Notes: a model not told the origin generated them from the sequence alone. A stretch of 64,000 bases of DNA from Qipengyuania sp. JC766 (GCF_040717445.1 NZ_JBFEFL010000001.1:186001-250000); one strand, 5' to 3'. Shown: positions 46,570 to 57,100, numbered from the stretch's first letter. Numbers and translations: made by a program.

Positions 46570-47235
46570 ATGAAATGCCGGTTATGTCGATGGCTGTGCG
46601 ACCGGTTCTGCCCGCCGAGCATGCGGCCCAAGTCAATCTTGCTCCGGTCTTACGATTGGGAAAACGATAATTCGGGCGGCTGGGAGCCATGGGGGGACGA
46701 AGCGCTGCGCGCCCGCGAGGACACGGCGGCCGCACTCATCTCGTCCGATCCCGAGGCGGCGATGGCCGAACTTCATATTCTATCGGAAGAGGGGTCCATT
46801 TTCGCGGACCGCTGGCTGGGTTACTGTTATCAGGGGCTGACGACGAAGTACCACGACCTGGAGAGGGCGGAGCACCATTTGTACAAGGCCCAGATGGCCG
46901 GGTCCTGGCCTGCATCGGTCGAGCTTTCGAAGCTGCTTTTCGAAGAAAAGATCAACGATAAATGGGAAGCCATTCTGGAGGATGGCCATCAACAGGGCTT
47001 CATTCCGTCCACGTTCTGGCTCGCTCGTTTCCGCTACATGCAGAGCAAAACCCGCGCCACGGCGATGCAGGTCCGTCCGCTGCTCGAAAAAGCCGCAGAT
47101 GCAGGCCACCCAGCCGCCCGCCTGATGCTGGCGCAGCTCAAGGGGCGTGGAATGTTCGGTATTCGCGCGATCCCGCAAGGCTTTCGGGAGGTGAACGCGC
47201 TCTACGATGAGTTCGGCGCGGAGCCGATATCCTAG
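46570..47235 (+). CDS. Cysteine-rich Sel1-like repeat protein
   Basis: The 221-residue product has four cysteines in its first 14 residues ('MKCRLCRWLCDRFC'), unusual for a cytoplasmic protein, then Sel1/TPR-like helical repeats ('GYCYQGLTTKYHDLERAEHH', 'LEKAADAGHPAARLMLAQLK'). The GGAGG ribosome-binding site 8 bp before the ATG, directly after the S24 gene's stop, supports this start and a shared transcript. The cysteines could bind metal or be membrane-proximal. Partner unknown. Confidence 0.7.
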   Translation: MKCRLCRWLCDRFCPPSMRPKSILLRSYDWENDNSGGWEPWGDEALRAREDTAAALISSDPEAAMAELHILSEEGSIFADRWLGYCYQGLTTKYHDLERAEHHLYKAQMAGSWPASVELSKLLFEEKINDKWEAILEDGHQQGFIPSTFWLARFRYMQSKTRATAMQVRPLLEKAADAGHPAARLMLAQLKGRGMFGIRAIPQGFREVNALYDEFGAEPIS

Positions 47236-47279
47236 CTCGAATAGCTTGGTCCGGGTCGCCCGATTGCCGGCGAAGTCCG

Positions 47280-48023
47280 CTAGCCGCTCATGCCCCTCCC
47301 GTTGCGCAGGGCCCGGGCCCAGTCGGGACGGTTTTGGGTTTCGGCGGCGCGGGCGGCCTCTTCCCAGTCGTAAGGCACCGCATGGAAACTCACGCTCCAA
47401 CGCCCGCCGTCGTCGCAGACTGTGGCGTAGCGGGCATGGGGGGTGCCGGTCTCCATCGCGTGGGGGAAGGGGCGGGCGTCCTCGTACGCCGGCAGTCCCA
47501 CGCTTCCGGGATTCACCACGAGCCGTCCGTCGGGCAATTGCACGGCCCGGGGTATGTGGGTGTGTCCGCACAGGATCAGGTCCGCGTCCGCCGGACCTGC
47601 CCGTGCCACGACCTCGTCCGTGGTCGCGGGGCGGGCGCCGTGCTCCGTCACCGTTTCCAGGAAATATTCCAGATCGCTGCCGGGCGTGCCGTGGACCATC
47701 AGCACCCGTTCCGAAAGCCGCAGGCTCTCGGGCAGGGCGGAAAGCCAGGCCAGCTGGTCTTCGCGCAGCGCCTGCTTCGCATATGCGTCCGATTGGCCCA
47801 TCGTTGTGAGCGTGCCTTCCATCACCTGCCGTTCGTGATTGCCGCGAATGGTGGGCAAGGCGAGAGGCATGAGGCGATCGGCCGTTTCCGCGGGCCAGAG
47901 AGGTCCGGAACAGATATCGCCCAGGTTGACGGTCCGGTCTACCGCAAGCGCCCCCGAATGAGCGAGCACCGCTTCCAGCGCGGCGATGTTCCCGTGGATG
48001 TCGGACAGGACGGCGATCTTCAT
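47280..48023 (-). CDS. Metallophosphoesterase (YfcE/MJ0936-like)
   Basis: The 247-residue product has the calcineurin-like motifs 'DIHGN' (8-12), 'GDICSGP' (35-41), 'GNHE' (61-64) and 'LCGHTHIP'. These bind two metals for phosphoester cleavage, and the form resembles small bacterial phosphodiesterases. The natural substrate is unknown. The gene is convergent with the Sel1-like gene and divergent from the metallo-beta-lactamase-fold gene across 82 bp. Confidence 0.9.
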   Translation of the reverse strand: MKIAVLSDIHGNIAALEAVLAHSGALAVDRTVNLGDICSGPLWPAETADRLMPLALPTIRGNHERQVMEGTLTTMGQSDAYAKQALREDQLAWLSALPESLRLSERVLMVHGTPGSDLEYFLETVTEHGARPATTDEVVARAGPADADLILCGHTHIPRAVQLPDGRLVVNPGSVGLPAYEDARPFPHAMETGTPHARYATVCDDGGRWSVSFHAVPYDWEEAARAAETQNRPDWARALRNGRGMSG

Positions 48024-48105
48024 CGCCCGTTACTGCCAATGTCGCCCGCGGGCGACAAGCCTGCTGCACTTGCATCGCTGGCCGTGTCCCGCCACATCCG
48101 CTGCC

Positions 48106-48795
48106 ATGACCGATACGCCAGCCGCCGCCTCCAAGCCTGCCCAGAAGCCCGCCATGAAAGCCGCGATCCTGCCGGTGACGCCGTTGCAGCAAAACTGCTC
48201 GCTGATCTGGTGCACGGCCACCAACAAGGCCGCGTTGATCGATCCGGGCGGGGACCTCGACAAGCTGAAGGCGGGTGTCGCCAAGGCGGGCGTTGAGCTC
48301 GAGAAAATCCTCATCACGCACGGGCACCTGGACCATTGCGGCCAGGCGGGCGTGCTGGCGAAGGAGTTGGGCCTCGAAATCGAGGGGCCGCACGAGGCGG
48401 ACCGGTTCTGGATTTCGCGGCTGGAGGACGATGCCGGTCGCTTCGGCATGCCGGCGAGCGTGTTCGAGCCCGACCGCTGGCTGGAGGATGGCGACACGGT
48501 GACCGTGGGCGACCTGACGCTGGACGTGATCCATTGCCCCGGCCACACGCCCGGCCACGTGGTCTTCGTCCACCAGCCGAGCAGGTTCGCCATCGTGGGC
48601 GACGTATTGTTCCAGGGCAGCATCGGGCGGACCGATTTCCCGATGAGCGATCACCAGAGCCTGATCGATGCGATCACCAGGAAGCTCTGGCCGCTGGGCG
48701 ACGACATCACCTTCATCCCCGGCCACGGCCCGGTCAGCACCTTCGGCAAGGAGCGGGCGAGCAACCCGTTTGTAGGCGACGCGGCGCTGGCGTAG
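48106..48795 (+). CDS. Metallo-beta-lactamase-fold hydrolase (glyoxalase II-like)
   Basis: The 229-residue product carries 'THGHLDHCGQ' (His72, His74, Asp76, His77), 'CPGHTPGHV', 'VGDVLFQGSIGR' and 'IPGHGP', the complete zinc-site set of the family. The single-domain form resembles small glyoxalase II-like proteins. The substrate is unknown. Residues 1-17 are a low-complexity Ala/Pro/Lys extension, and an in-frame ATG at 48154 would remove most of it. Confidence 0.9.
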   Translation: MTDTPAAASKPAQKPAMKAAILPVTPLQQNCSLIWCTATNKAALIDPGGDLDKLKAGVAKAGVELEKILITHGHLDHCGQAGVLAKELGLEIEGPHEADRFWISRLEDDAGRFGMPASVFEPDRWLEDGDTVTVGDLTLDVIHCPGHTPGHVVFVHQPSRFAIVGDVLFQGSIGRTDFPMSDHQSLIDAITRKLWPLGDDITFIPGHGPVSTFGKERASNPFVGDAALA

Positions 48796-49040
48796 TTTTC
48801 TCTCGCGGCCGGATGCGCTGGCGCGCATGGCCTCCGAGGGGCGGCGCAAGGGCGCCGGCGGCCGGTCGGCCTTGCGGTTTGCGGTGGCAAACCGGTCCTA
48901 TTTCGCGAAGCCCACTGGCAAATCTTCGGCCTTTGGCCTGGCAAGGTACGGCCCGAAGGGCCGCAAGCGCGACCGCGCGCCCGCAGCGCCGTTAGGCGCG
49001 AGGATATCGCACGCCGGAGGGCGCGCGAAACCAACAAAAA
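48796..49040. other. Intergenic stretch rich in hairpins; no gene seen
   Basis: In 245 bp I see several perfect short hairpins: GGTTTGC-GGTG-GCAAACC (about 48877-48894), GGCC-TTT-GGCC, GGCCC-GAA-GGGCC and GCGCTGGCGC. Open frames here are short and have no family resemblance. The density of hairpins suggests a structured RNA or a dispersed repeat. Confidence 0.5.
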
Positions 49041-49436
49041 CTAAAACAATCCGATGCCCAGGCCCATCGCGTATCCGGCGAGGCCCAGCAGCGTCAGCAT
49101 GGTGACCGCGGTGCCGACCGTGCGGCCCCACTGCATCTGCCCGTCCATGCCGACCGCGTGCAGCAGGCGACTGAGCAGATAGGCCATTGCCACCCAGGAC
49201 AGCCAGGGGAAGCCATGGCCCGACAGTTCGATCGCGGCGACGAGGAACAGGACGAAGGCGGTGTTCTCGACATAGTTCAGCTGCGCGCGCATACGCCGGG
49301 CCAGCAGGTCGTTCCCGCCATCGCCCACGCTGATCTTTTCCGCCCGGCGGACCGCGCCGATGCGGATGGCGAGCCAGAGATTGATCAGCGCCGCGGCGGC
49401 GGCGGTGGTCAGCGTGACGGGGATGATCGCGGTCAT
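49041..49436 (-). CDS. MAPEG-family membrane protein
   Basis: The 131-residue product is hydrophobic, with four likely membrane helices. It carries the MAPEG-type 'RRMRAQLNYVENTAFVLFLV' segment and an Arg/Asp-bearing first loop ('RRAEKISVGDGGNDL'). MAPEG proteins are membrane-bound enzymes of glutathione and eicosanoid-like metabolism, and the bacterial members are mostly uncharacterised. The start at 49436 follows AGGAGG. Confidence 0.85.
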   Translation of the reverse strand: MTAIIPVTLTTAAAAALINLWLAIRIGAVRRAEKISVGDGGNDLLARRMRAQLNYVENTAFVLFLVAAIELSGHGFPWLSWVAMAYLLSRLLHAVGMDGQMQWGRTVGTAVTMLTLLGLAGYAMGLGIGLF

Positions 49437-49628
49437 GGGGCCTCCTCTTGATCGTCCCGCGACTAGGGCCCGCGGACTGCGCTTGCAATCCTGCAGATTT
49501 TCGTTATGTGCCACGCCTTCCCCGCCATGGCCGGGTCGTTTCTACCGCACACCCTTGTGCGCGGGCACGCACTCGCTTACGGCGGTTCACACGACGAACC
49601 CGAACGAATTCAAGGAACAGGTGCCGCC

Positions 49629-49808
49629 ATGGCTGTCCCTAAGAGAAAAGTATCGCCCCACCGCCGTGGCAACCGGCGCTCGCACGATTCGATCAAGGCC
49701 GACGCCTTCCACGAATGCAGCAATTGCGGCGAGCTCAAGCGCCCGCACAACCTCTGCACCCATTGCGGCTATTACAACGGCCGCGAAGTGATCGCCGTCG
49801 GGCTTTAA
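49629..49808 (+). CDS. rpmF: 50S ribosomal protein L32
   Basis: The 59-residue product opens '[20 protein letters not shown]' and carries 'CSNCG' and 'CTHCG', the zinc-binding (C+) form of L32. It is followed 24 bp later by plsX, the standard rpmF-plsX-fabH arrangement that links fatty acid synthesis to ribosome synthesis. The ATG at 49629 fits the family start. Confidence 0.98.
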   Translation: MAVPKRKVSPHRRGNRRSHDSIKADAFHECSNCGELKRPHNLCTHCGYYNGREVIAVGL

Positions 49809-49832
49809 ACCCCTGCCGCGCAGGAGAATCGT

Positions 49833-50876
49833 ATGACATTGCCGCGTATCGCCATCGACGCGATGGGCGGCGATGAAGGCGTGCGCGTCATGATCGAGGG
49901 TGCCGCCCTTGCGCGGCGCGACCACGACCGGTTCGAATTCCTGCTGGTGGGCGACGAGGTGCGCATCAAGCGCGCGCTCGAAAACCATCCCAACCTGCGC
50001 GCCGCGTCCGAGATCCTCCATTGCGAGGACGTGGTCGGCGGCGACGAGAAGCCGAGCCGCGCGCTGCGCCGGGCCAAGACCACCAGCATGGGCCTCGCTA
50101 TCAACGCGGTGAAGGAAGGCCGTGCCGGCGCCGCGGTCAGCGGGGGCAACACCGGCGCGCTGATGGCGATGAGCAAGCTGGCGCTGCGCACCATGCCGGG
50201 CATCGACCGGCCCGCGCTGGCCGGCCTCATGCCCAGCCTCGAAGACCACGACGTGGTCATGCTGGACCTCGGCGCCAATACCGAAGCCGATGCGCGCAAC
50301 CTGGTACAGTTCGCCGTCATGGGCGCCGCCTATTCGCGGATCGTCAACGGGTTCGAGAAGCCGCGCGTGCGCCTGCTCAACATCGGCACGGAAGAGACCA
50401 AGGGCACCGAGGACTTGCGCAATGCGGCCATGGCCCTGCAACAGGCGGGCAACCTGTCGCTGCAGTTCGACGGTTTCGTCGAAAGCGACAAGATCAATCG
50501 CGGCACGACCGACGTGGTGGTCACGGACGGCTTCTCCGGCAACATCGCCCTCAAGGCGATCGAGGGCGCGGCCCGCTTCGTGACCGACCTGCTGAAGACC
50601 GCCTTCACCAGTTCCTTCCGATCGAAGGTCGGTTTCCTCGTGTCGCGGCCCGCGACCGAGCTGCTGCGCCACCACCTCGATCCCAACAACCACAACGGCG
50701 CGGTCTTCCTCGGCCTCAACGGCATCATCGTGAAGAGCCACGGCAGCGCGAACGCGGTCGGCGTTTCCAACGCCGTCAAGGTGACTGCGCGCCTGCTGGA
50801 AGAAGACCTGACCAAGCGCATCGCCGCCGACCTGGGCGAGATCGAGGCCCAGCAACTGGGCCTGGGCGCCAAGTGA
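49833..50876 (+). CDS. plsX: PlsX, phosphate acyltransferase
   Basis: The 347-residue product has the PlsX N terminus '[19 protein letters not shown]', '[18 protein letters not shown]', '[18 protein letters not shown]' and '[16 protein letters not shown]'. It converts acyl-ACP to acyl-phosphate for phospholipid synthesis. Its stop overlaps the GTG start of fabH (GTGA). Confidence 0.98.
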   Translation: MTLPRIAIDAMGGDEGVRVMIEGAALARRDHDRFEFLLVGDEVRIKRALENHPNLRAASEILHCEDVVGGDEKPSRALRRAKTTSMGLAINAVKEGRAGAAVSGGNTGALMAMSKLALRTMPGIDRPALAGLMPSLEDHDVVMLDLGANTEADARNLVQFAVMGAAYSRIVNGFEKPRVRLLNIGTEETKGTEDLRNAAMALQQAGNLSLQFDGFVESDKINRGTTDVVVTDGFSGNIALKAIEGAARFVTDLLKTAFTSSFRSKVGFLVSRPATELLRHHLDPNNHNGAVFLGLNGIIVKSHGSANAVGVSNAVKVTARLLEEDLTKRIAADLGEIEAQQLGLGAK

Positions 50877-51838
50877 TCCGCTCCGTCTTCCTCGGCAGCG
50901 GGTCGGCGCTGCCGAAGCGCGTCGTGCCCAATGCCGAACTGGCGGAAACCGTCGACACGACCGACGAGTGGATCGTCGAACGCACCGGCATCCGCCAGCG
51001 CCATATCGCGGGCGAGGGGGAGACGACCTCCACTCTCGCATCGGATGCCGCCCTAGCGGCGCTCGCCGATGCCGGGATCGACGGTGCCAGCATCGATCTC
51101 ATCGTCCTTGCCACCGCCACGCCCGACCGGACCTTCCCGGCCAGCGCCGTACGGGTCCAGCGCGCGATCGGCGCAAAGGGCGGCATGGCATTCGACCTGC
51201 AGGCGGTCTGCTCCGGCTTCCTCTACGCGCTCGTCACGGCCGACTCGATGCTGCGCGCAGGCCAGGCGAAGCGGGCGCTGGTCATCGGCGCGGAAACCTT
51301 CAGCCGCATTCTCGACTGGGAAGACCGCGGCACTTGCGTCCTTTTCGGCGACGGGGCCGGCGCGATCGTCCTCGAAGCGCAGGACGTGGCCGAGGATGGC
51401 CCCGGCGTCCTAGCCAGCAGCCTGCATGCCGACGGATCGCAGGAAGACCTCCTCTACGTGGACGGCGGACCGTCGACCACGCAGACGGTCGGCCATCTGC
51501 GCATGAAGGGGCGCGAGGTGTTCCGCCATGCCGTCGTCAACCTGTCGGACGTGCTGGGCGAAGTGCTCGGCCTCGCCGATGTGGCGATCGACGACGTGGA
51601 CTGGCTGGTTCCGCACCAGGCCAATGCCCGCATCCTCGACGCTACGGCGCGCAAGCTCGGCCTGCCGGCGGAGCGGGTCGTGGTGACCGTGGACCGGCAT
51701 GCCAACACCTCTGCCGCGTCCGTCCCCCTGGCGTTCGACGTCGCGCGCAAGGACGGGCGGATCGGCGCGGGCGACCTCGTCATGTTCGAGGCGATGGGCG
51801 GCGGCTTCACGTGGGGAGCATCCCTGCTGCGCCTGTGA
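50873..51838 (+). CDS. fabH: FabH, beta-ketoacyl-ACP synthase III
   Basis: The 321-residue product has the catalytic triad of KAS III: Cys113 in '[10 protein letters not shown]', His in 'VPHQANARI' and Asn in 'RHANTSAAS'. It condenses acetyl-CoA with malonyl-ACP to start fatty acid synthesis. The GTG start at 50873 overlaps the plsX stop. Confidence 0.98.
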   Translation: MIRSVFLGSGSALPKRVVPNAELAETVDTTDEWIVERTGIRQRHIAGEGETTSTLASDAALAALADAGIDGASIDLIVLATATPDRTFPASAVRVQRAIGAKGGMAFDLQAVCSGFLYALVTADSMLRAGQAKRALVIGAETFSRILDWEDRGTCVLFGDGAGAIVLEAQDVAEDGPGVLASSLHADGSQEDLLYVDGGPSTTQTVGHLRMKGREVFRHAVVNLSDVLGEVLGLADVAIDDVDWLVPHQANARILDATARKLGLPAERVVVTVDRHANTSAASVPLAFDVARKDGRIGAGDLVMFEAMGGGFTWGASLLRL

Positions 51839-51950
51839 TCGGTAACAAGTGTGTGAAAACGCGGCAGGATATTGCAGGAATCACGTAATTTCGCTAATGG
51901 ACGTTCCACCTGAACTTCGGGTCGCGCCGAGAGCCAAGGGGGGACGCGAA

Positions 51951-52256
51951 ATGCGTTCGATCAACACATTGACCAGGGCAGACCTGGCGGAAACGATCAA
52001 TCGCAAGATGGGCCTGTCGCGCGCCGAGTCGCTCGACATGGTGGAAGCCATCCTGGAAAAGATGTGCCACGCCCTGCATGAAGGCCAGAACGTGAAGATT
52101 TCCGGCTTCGGTAGCTTCGTGCTGCGGGACAAGAACGAGCGCATCGGCCGCAACCCGAAGACGGGTGTCGAAGTGCCGATCACGCCGCGCCGGGTGGTCA
52201 CTTTCCGGGCGAGCCAGCTGATGAAGGACCGGGTGGCCGGCGCGAAGGTCGAATAG
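51951..52256 (+). CDS. ihfA: Integration host factor, alpha subunit
   Basis: The 101-residue product is a DNABII protein: '[20 protein letters not shown]', '[17 protein letters not shown]' and '[19 protein letters not shown]', the DNA-bending arm with the intercalating proline. IHF bends DNA at specific sites in replication, recombination and transcription. The start at 51951 fits the family N terminus. It is followed 28 bp later by a MerR-type gene, the usual alphaproteobacterial order. Confidence 0.96.
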   Translation: MRSINTLTRADLAETINRKMGLSRAESLDMVEAILEKMCHALHEGQNVKISGFGSFVLRDKNERIGRNPKTGVEVPITPRRVVTFRASQLMKDRVAGAKVE

Positions 52257-52284
52257 CCGGCCGCAAGAATTTCGGGAGACTTGG

Positions 52285-52803
52285 ATGGACGGGGATTTCG
52301 AAGACGGCAAGGAACGGGGCGCGCTGCGCACCATCGGCGAAGTCAGCTCCGCGCTCGGGATCAAGCCGCACGTCCTGCGTTACTGGGAACAGCAGTTTCC
52401 CATGCTCGACCCGTTGAAACGAAGCGGCGGCCGGCGCTATTACCGCAGCGACGATGTCCGGCTGGTGGCGACGATCTCCCGGCTGGTGAACGATGAAGGC
52501 TATACGCTGAAAGGTGCGCTTGCAGTGATCGAGAAGGACGGCGCCGATCCGGCCCCCGATTTCGGGACGGACATCAAGAAACCCTTCCAGGTGAGCGAGA
52601 CGGGCGAAGAACCGATCGCGCGCGAACCCGTCCTCGGCGCGGAATCGGATGCCGACCGCGAACCGGGCCTGCGCCAGGTCGATTTCCTCGCCGAACCGAT
52701 CGGCAACCGCCGCGTGACGGGCGAAGGCGAAGTCGACCGCGCCGGTATCCTCGCCAAGCTGAAGTCGATCCGCAAGGAACTGGCCGACGCCATCGCGGAC
52801 TAG
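52285..52803 (+). CDS. MerR-family regulator beside ihfA
   Basis: The 172-residue product has a MerR-type winged helix ('LRTIGEVSSALGIKPHVLRY' and 'RRYYRSDDVRLVATISRL', about 14-70), then an unrelated acidic linker and a short C-terminal helix. It has no cysteine-based metal-sensing loop. This protein, always beside ihfA in alphaproteobacteria, has no ligand I know of. The start at 52285 follows GGGAG. Confidence 0.92.
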   Translation: MDGDFEDGKERGALRTIGEVSSALGIKPHVLRYWEQQFPMLDPLKRSGGRRYYRSDDVRLVATISRLVNDEGYTLKGALAVIEKDGADPAPDFGTDIKKPFQVSETGEEPIAREPVLGAESDADREPGLRQVDFLAEPIGNRRVTGEGEVDRAGILAKLKSIRKELADAIAD

Positions 52804-52809
52804 GAACCG

Positions 52810-52839
52810 CGACTGACAGAAGCGGCTCGGCGTCAGTCG
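52810..52839. terminator. Hairpin between convergent MerR and lipoprotein genes
   Basis: CGACTGAC (52810-52817) pairs perfectly with GTCAGTCG (52832-52839), 8 bp across a 14-base loop. It overlaps the stop codon of the minus-strand gene. No thymine run follows, so its strength is uncertain. Confidence 0.4.
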
Positions 52840-54098
52840 GCGAACCGGAATCGTCTGACGGTCGAGTGTGCCGCAATCGTTACGTCCCTACCATCTTCGC
52901 TGAAGGACAGACGTGTTTGATAGCTCGTCTTTTCGGCAACTTCCTGCAGTACCCGACCATCCGACATCGAAATGAGCGCTATCCGCTCACCCTTCTGGCC
53001 ATGCACCGGCAGCGAGACCAGCGCGTGGCGTCCGTCGGGACTGATCGCGGGCTGGATGGGCCCCGAGAAATTGTCTGCCGTGCCGTCCAGCGTCCACACG
53101 ACGCGTCCCGACGCCAGTTCCCGCAATTCGGCAACGATACCGTCCTGCGATTCCGGCGGCGGACACTGGGTCCAGAGTTCGCAGATGGGCCCGACCGCGC
53201 TGAGATGGTGCACCACGAGGACGTGTTTCAGGTCCGGCGCGATGGCGAAATGCCGGACCTTGGCAGTGTCGATGGTCCAGGGCAGGCGCTTCGGTTCGGA
53301 CCCCTGTTCCCACACGAACCACTTCCGCGTTTCGCCCGGTACTATGTAGACTGCGAATATTCCGCCGTTCGCAGCGAGCCTCGCGTCGATTGCCGTAAGG
53401 CGGACGCCGAATTTGCCGCTGACGTCTCGCGGGATCGCGTAGGACTGGATGATCCGGCCCGCGCGCGCATCGACCATGGCGAAGGTGGGGGACGAATTCT
53501 CGAACTCGGGCCGGTAGAAACTGCCCTTGGTTCCGAACTCCGCGATCGCCCGCCCTTGGTGACCGACCCAGTATATTCCGTCCAGATTGCCCGCCGGGTG
53601 CGATAGCGCAGGCAGGGCGGCAATGGTGCCGTCTGGCGAAATGGCGATGGTCTCCTTCGGTCCCAGCGCGAAACCGCCGGGATCCGCGGTTTTCTGGCGA
53701 ACGCCGAAGATCGAACGGGAATTTGCAGCCCATGCATAGGGAACCGTGTCTGCAAGGGCGAAACCTTCGGTCGATACCCTTCCGACCGCGTGGCTACCGC
53801 TGCCTTCCTCGCCGTGCAGGGTCATGACCCACAGCCCCTCTATCCCGTCATAGGAGAAATAGGCCTTGCCGTCGGGCGAAAGATCCGGTGCGGTCTGGGA
53901 ATAGGGGCTCGAAGGCAAGCCGACGTCCAGGGCCGGGAGCGCTCTCAGCGGGCCGGGTGTCAACGGGTCCTCCGCTTCAAGCAGCCGGATGTCCTGCAGT
54001 TCCGCCTCGGGCGCGTTTTCCGGTTTCTCCGGCGGTGCCGAACAGGCGACGAGCGCCAGCATGGCGACCATCGCCGGGACGAGCGAATGCATCATCAT
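52833..54098 (-). CDS. Predicted lipoprotein with a beta-propeller-like domain
   Basis: The 421-residue product has a lipoprotein signal with Cys19 (ALVAC) and a mature part with repeated four-strand blades ('APDLSPDGKAYFSYDG', 'TIAISPDGTIAALPA', 'FAIAPDLKHVLVVHH', 'PAISPDGRHALVSLPV'), the wording of a WD40/PD40-like propeller. Such proteins usually mediate binding and have no enzyme activity of their own. Binding partner unknown. The gene is convergent with MerR and upstream of smc on the same strand. Confidence 0.82.
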   Translation of the reverse strand: MMMHSLVPAMVAMLALVACSAPPEKPENAPEAELQDIRLLEAEDPLTPGPLRALPALDVGLPSSPYSQTAPDLSPDGKAYFSYDGIEGLWVMTLHGEEGSGSHAVGRVSTEGFALADTVPYAWAANSRSIFGVRQKTADPGGFALGPKETIAISPDGTIAALPALSHPAGNLDGIYWVGHQGRAIAEFGTKGSFYRPEFENSSPTFAMVDARAGRIIQSYAIPRDVSGKFGVRLTAIDARLAANGGIFAVYIVPGETRKWFVWEQGSEPKRLPWTIDTAKVRHFAIAPDLKHVLVVHHLSAVGPICELWTQCPPPESQDGIVAELRELASGRVVWTLDGTADNFSGPIQPAISPDGRHALVSLPVHGQKGERIALISMSDGRVLQEVAEKTSYQTRLSFSEDGRDVTIAAHSTVRRFRFAD

Positions 54099-54145
54099 GC
54101 ACCCTTGCTAACAAGGATGGATTGCGAAACCCTTGCTGCCGGCGT

Positions 54146-57100
54146 TCACTCCGCCGCCAGCAGTTCCTCCGCTGCGCCCAGGTCCACGCTGACGAGGCGG
54201 CTGATGCCCTTTTCGATCATGGTGACGCCGAACAGGCGGTGCATGCGGCTCATGGTGACGGCGTTGTGGGTCACGATGAGGTATCGGGTGTCCGTGCGCA
54301 CGACCATCGCGTCCAGCAGGTCGCAGAAGCGGTCGATATTGGCATCGTCGAGCGGGGCATCGACTTCGTCCAGCACGCAGATCGGCGCGGGGTTGGTCAG
54401 GAACAGGGCGAAGATCAGTGCGACTGCGGTCAGGGCCTGTTCCCCGCCGGACAGCAGCGTCAGCGATTGCAGGCGCTTGCCCGGCGGCTGGGCGTAGATT
54501 TCCAGGCCCGCTTCCAGCACGTCGTCGCTGTCGATCATCGCAAGGTGCGCCTGCCCGCCTTCGAACAGCTGGGCGAAGAGGCGGCGGAAATGGGCGTCGA
54601 CCTGCTCGAAGGCCGCTTTCAGCCGCTCGCGTCCCTCGCGGTTCAGATTGCCGATCGACCCGCGCAGCCGGTTGACCGCCTCGGCCAGTTCCGCCTGCTC
54701 CGCCTCGCTCGCGCCGTGCTCGCTCTCGATCCTGGCCAGTTCGTCGGCGGCGACGAGGTTGACCGGGCCGATCCGCTCGCGGCTGGCCGTGAGCTTTTCC
54801 AGTTCCTCCGACTCCGCGGACGAGTGACCAACGTTGTCCGCGTCGAATTCGAAGCGTTCGGCGAGGAGGGGCGGGGGGCACTGGAAGCGTTCTCCGCTGA
54901 CGCGCGCCATCTCGCTGCGCCGCGCTTCCTCGTTCTCCGCCTTCGCGGCTAGGCCGGCGCGGCCTTCGCGCGCGGTGGCCAAGGCCTCGTTCGCTTCGGC
55001 GAAGCGGCGGTCGGCGGCGTCGGAGCGTTCCTGCGCCTCGCGCACGGCGGCTTCCGCCCAGGCCAGCTCCGCGCCCAGCCGTTCGCGCACCGCATCGCCC
55101 TGCTCGATCTCGCGCATCAGCCCTTCGGGCTTGGCAGCGAAGACGGCGCGTTCCTCGGCGATCTCCTCGAACCGGCGGCCCATGTCGGCCAGCCGCCGCG
55201 CGGCATCGCCGGAGCGGGACTGCCAGCTCGTGCGGTCCGCTTTCTGCGCCGCCACCCGCTCGCGTGCGACGGCCAGCGACTGGTCGTGCGCGGCCAGCGT
55301 CGCGGTGGCCGATTGCAGGCCGGAGCGGGCGGCATCGTTCTTTGCCTGCGCCGCTTCCAGCGCGCCGCGACCGGTGGCCGGATCGGGCAGGGCGGACTTG
55401 CGCTCCTGCGCGGTGGCAAACTCCGCTTCGGCCTGCGCGCGTTGTTCGGCGAGCTCGACCGCCGCCTCGTCCAGTTCGGCGAGGCGAGCCGCGATGCGCT
55501 CGCGCGCAGCGTCCGCCTGGTCGAGTGCGCGCAACGATGCCCGCTCGCGCTCGATCGCTTCGGCGAGCGACCGGTCGCCTTCTACAAGCGCGCGCTGCAC
55601 TTCGGAAAGTTCGGTCTGGACCGCCGCCGCGCTCGCCTCGCTTTCCTCGGCCGATTTGCGCAAAGGCGGCACTTGCTCCGACAGATCGCGATACCTGTTC
55701 TCCGCTTCCAGGCGCGCGGCTTCGGCGGCGCCCTCGCCACGGGCGACGAAGCCGTCCCAGCGGCGCAGGTGCCCTTCAGTCGTGACCAACCATTCGCCGG
55801 GTGAAAGCGTGCGACCGTCATCCTGTGGTGCGACATGGACCAGCGCCAGCCGCGCGGCGAGTTCTTCGGGGCAATCGGGCACATGGTCCAGCAGGCTGTC
55901 GGCAACCCGCGCCGGGCTCTCGCGCCCGGTCCAGTATCGCCCGTCCCCGCTGGCACTGCCGAGCGGGGCCTTCGCGTCGCGTCCCAGCACGGCGGCGAGC
56001 GCGCGTTCGTAGCCCTTCGCGGCGCGGACCCGGTCGAGCGCGGCCGGCAGGCCGCTGGCATTGGCGGCGCGCTTGTTGCGAGCCTCCCGGTCACGGGACA
56101 GCGCCGCATACTCGCGCTCCACGCCGGCAAGTTCGGCCTTGGCCGCCGCCAGCGTGCTTGCGGCCTCGTCGCGCCGGGCCTGCAGCGCGTCCTTGCGTTC
56201 GCGTTTCTCGGCCAGGCTTTCGCGGGCGCGGATCACGTCTTGCGCAGCCCGTTCCGCTGCCTGCCGCGTGCGTTCCACCTCCGCCTCGGGATCGCTCCTG
56301 CCGGTCAGTTCGCGGCGTGCTTCGTCCTGTCGCTGCGCGTCCCGGTCCAGTCGCCGCAAGCGATCCTCCGCCTGCGCGATGGCCGCTTCCGCGACGCGCC
56401 ATTCCGCCTCCACTCCGGCATGGTCGGCCGTGGCCTTTGCCAGTGCGAGTTCGGCCGCGCGCGCGGCCCGGTCGGCATTCTCGGACGCGGCCTCGAGCGA
56501 GGGGCGTTCCTGTTCCTGCGCCAGCAGCGCGGCCTCGTTGGCGGTAAGCTCCTTCTCCAGCCGGGCGAGGGCTTCGGCTGCGTCCGTGGTCATCCGGTCG
56601 GCTTCGATCCGGTCTTCTTCCAGTCGCGCCTTCTGCCGGTCGAGATCGGCCAGCCGCTGTTCGGCGGCTTCCAGCTGGCTGGCAAGCGCGGCCATGCGGT
56701 GGCCGTGCGCGCTCGCATCGTCGCGCCGGTCGGCCTGTTCCTCGCGCGCCTCGGACAGCGTGCGCGCGGCCTCGTGCTGTTCCTTCTGGGCCGCGTCGGC
56801 CGCGTGCTTGGCCTCGGCCACGCGTCCTTCGGCGGCCCTTGCCTCCTGCCGCGCGGCATCCGCCGCGGCCGCGGCATCGCGCCAGCGGGCATAGAGCAGC
56901 CGCGCTTCGACCACGCCGATCTGCGCGCTAAGCACCTTGTAGCGTTCGGCCTGCTTCGCCTGCCGCCTGAGCGAGGCGATCTGGCTGTCGAGCCCGGCCA
57001 TCAGGTCTTCCAGCCGTGCGAGGTTCGCCTCGGTCTGGCGCAGCTTGCTCTCCGCGTCGCGGCGGCGCACGTGCAGCCCGGCGATCCCGGCCGCCTCTTC

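Noticed and set aside
48651-49037. Arg-rich open frame across the hairpin-dense gap
   Set aside because: It overlaps the MBL-fold gene antisense and encodes Arg/Ala/Pro-rich sequence, typical of a GC-rich noncoding stretch.
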